This document shows, piece after piece, positions 6,494-7,378 of a DNA stretch of 7,378 bases. This DNA comes from UBA6136 sp964344495. Its GTDB lineage: Bacteria > Pseudomonadota > Gammaproteobacteria > Methylococcales > Methylococcaceae. Every line of letters starts with the position of its first letter. Position 1 is the first letter of the stretch. A program made the translations under genes and the position numbers. The stretch is from NCBI GenBank assembly GCA_964344495.1, contig CAYFNI010000105.1, forward strand, positions 1 to 7,378, written 5' to 3'. The notes beneath the pieces were generated by a model. That model did not search any database. It saw nothing but the letters and a program-made list of their open reading frames with translations, and was not told where the DNA came from.

Positions 6494-6521
6494 ATATGGC
6501 GTCCCCGGAACGTCTTTCAAG
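6494..6521 (-). promoter_or_regulatory. Sigma-32 heat-shock promoter (right arm copy)
   Basis: Mirror of 858-885, with the -35 element at 6515-6521 and the -10 element at 6494-6501 on the minus strand, driving the hsp20 copy at 6023-6457. Confidence 0.8.
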
Positions 6522-6551
6522 TACATCAGACATGGCCAGCCCAAGCCGCTA

Positions 6552-6579
6552 CGGGACCTGCCGTAAGGCGGGACCTGCC
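6552..6579. repeat. Tandem 11-bp direct repeat (right arm copy)
   Basis: Mirror of 800-827, upstream of the second hsp20 copy. Confidence 0.4.
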
Positions 6580-6667
6580 TTGGTACCGCTGGTGCGGGGG
6601 CCTCGGACGAAAAAATCGCCCATGTATTCCCTATCCTGACGAAACCCACTATTCTTTGCACTTATTC

Positions 6668-6683
6668 GGTGCGAATACGCACC
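6668..6683. repeat. Hairpin/operator-like inverted repeat (right arm copy)
   Basis: Mirror of 696-711, lying just before the ribosome binding site of the secreted-protein gene at 6719. Confidence 0.35.
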
Positions 6684-6718
6684 ACATGCGAACATTCTGG
6701 CTCGGAGGGGCTTCCACT

Positions 6719-7018
6719 ATGCTCAATACATCCCTGCGCACCCTATCAGTCCTTGCGCTTTCATTACTGACCGGCATCCGCCCCAGCCATGCCAAAGCCG
6801 ATATCGTGACGGAGTCCGAGGTCAAGAACTGCCGCTTCATTTCCACTCTTTCAGCGTCCTCCGGCTATGGCAAAAACCCGCAGTGGCAGTCGATCGCCAA
6901 GCGTTATGCCGAACGCAAGGCAGAAGGCCTCGGCGCCACCCACCTCGTTATCACCAACATACAGGCTAACGGCAGTTTTAACGGGTCTGTGGACGGAAAA
7001 GCCTACGCGTGCCCTTGA
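6719..7018 (+). CDS. Small secreted protein, DUF4156/RcsF-like (right arm copy)
   Basis: Identical mirror copy of the gene at 361-660. The ribosome binding site GGAGGGG is at 6704-6710 and the ATG at 6719; the protein has a 25-residue signal peptide followed by about 74 mature residues with Cys38 and Cys98. The TGA stop is at 7016-7018. It counts as the same gene unless the palindrome proves real. Confidence 0.75.
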   Translation: MLNTSLRTLSVLALSLLTGIRPSHAKADIVTESEVKNCRFISTLSASSGYGKNPQWQSIAKRYAERKAEGLGATHLVITNIQANGSFNGSVDGKAYACP

Positions 7019-7307
7019 GGCAACCTAAAGACAAGATGGTCCGTGATGGTGCATTCAACGATGCACTCGTGACCTATTCAGCATGACGCACCCCGATGTT
7101 GACGCCATTCATCATGGGAGTGATCGGAGAGCCGTGCACCCCTCGCCACCGGCTTGAAACGTTGCAACGTGCGAATCAAGTCAACGGCAATTGGATCCGC
7201 TTCTCCAGCCACCAATGACCTCACCAAGCAGTCGGGAGCTAAATCCCAGCCGAGACTTTCAACTCAGTAGCGCAACTAGCTCAGATCCGCTTGGCCATTA
7301 CTGACAC
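7019..7307. other. Gene-free region, no identifiable function (right arm copy)
   Basis: Mirror of 72-360. It holds the same 12-bp palindrome (7159-7170) and the same weak hairpin (7049-7066) after the secreted-protein gene. Confidence 0.6.
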
Positions 7308-7334
7308 AAGAAAGCCCCGACTGGCGGGGCTTTC
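7308..7334 (-). terminator. Probable rho-independent terminator (right arm copy)
   Basis: Mirror copy of the 45-71 hairpin: a nine-base stem with a five-base loop and a weak T-tract on the minus strand. On the plus strand it lies about 290 bases after the small secreted-protein gene. Confidence 0.55.
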
Positions 7335-7378
7335 AGGGGTGCGATGCTTCTTACGGCATCACATGGACATGCAAACAG

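Larger units (their letters stand above)
3690..7378 (-). repeat. Right arm of the perfect inverted repeat
   Basis: This is the exact reverse complement of the left arm and adds no independent sequence. Every feature listed here is the mirror copy of one in 1-3689 (position 7379-x, opposite strand). Confidence 0.98.

Noticed and set aside
1..7378. Composite transposon or insertion sequence with long inverted ends
   Set aside because: There is no transposase, no central unique segment and no target duplication; the arms meet directly and contain housekeeping-type genes.
3690..7378. Ancient tandem inverted duplication giving two functional copies of each gene
   Set aside because: I see no substitutions or indels between the arms, including in intergenic DNA, and the junction breaks a gene, so an old duplication is not supported.

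Overview
The whole 7,378-base window is one perfect inverted repeat. Bases 1-3689 are followed, with no spacer, by their own reverse complement in 3690-7378, so position x always pairs with 7379-x. All features therefore occur twice in mirror image, and the window holds only about 3.7 kb of independent sequence. I found no mismatch between the arms where I compared them (both ends, the hsp20 start region, the gene boundaries and the axis), and the predicted proteins of the two arms are identical. A spacerless perfect palindrome this long is unstable in most bacteria and here cuts a gene in half. I therefore read it most simply as an assembly, amplification or read-through artefact, although a real head-to-head junction cannot be excluded from sequence alone.

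The single-copy content looks like ordinary chromosomal DNA of a GC-rich Gram-negative bacterium, probably a gammaproteobacterium or a related pseudomonadote. This rests on the periplasmic glucan protein, the Sec-type signal peptides, the E. coli-like heat-shock promoter and the purine-rich ribosome binding sites. The genus cannot be told.

Layout of the left arm (the right arm is its mirror): a terminator hairpin at 45-71; about 290 bases without a gene; a 99-codon secreted protein on the minus strand (361-660) resembling DUF4156/RcsF-like proteins; a divergent intergenic region with a hairpin, a tandem 11-bp repeat and a very good sigma-32 promoter (858-885); a small heat-shock protein of the Hsp20 family (922-1356) followed by a strong intrinsic terminator (1393-1416); an OpgG/OpgD-family periplasmic glucan biosynthesis protein, closest to OpgD (1537-3120); two tandem GC-rich hairpins between convergent genes (3139-3174); and on the minus strand the C-terminal 166 codons of a probable beta-galactosidase-like glycoside hydrolase (3188-3689), truncated exactly at the palindrome axis.

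The genes do not form one operon. hsp20 has its own heat-shock promoter and terminator, opgD appears monocistronic, and the hydrolase converges on it. I see no convincing new biological system. The notable facts are the palindrome and its chimeric junction, the clear heat-shock promoter, and an OpgD-like protein without the twin-arginine signal typical of E. coli OpgD.
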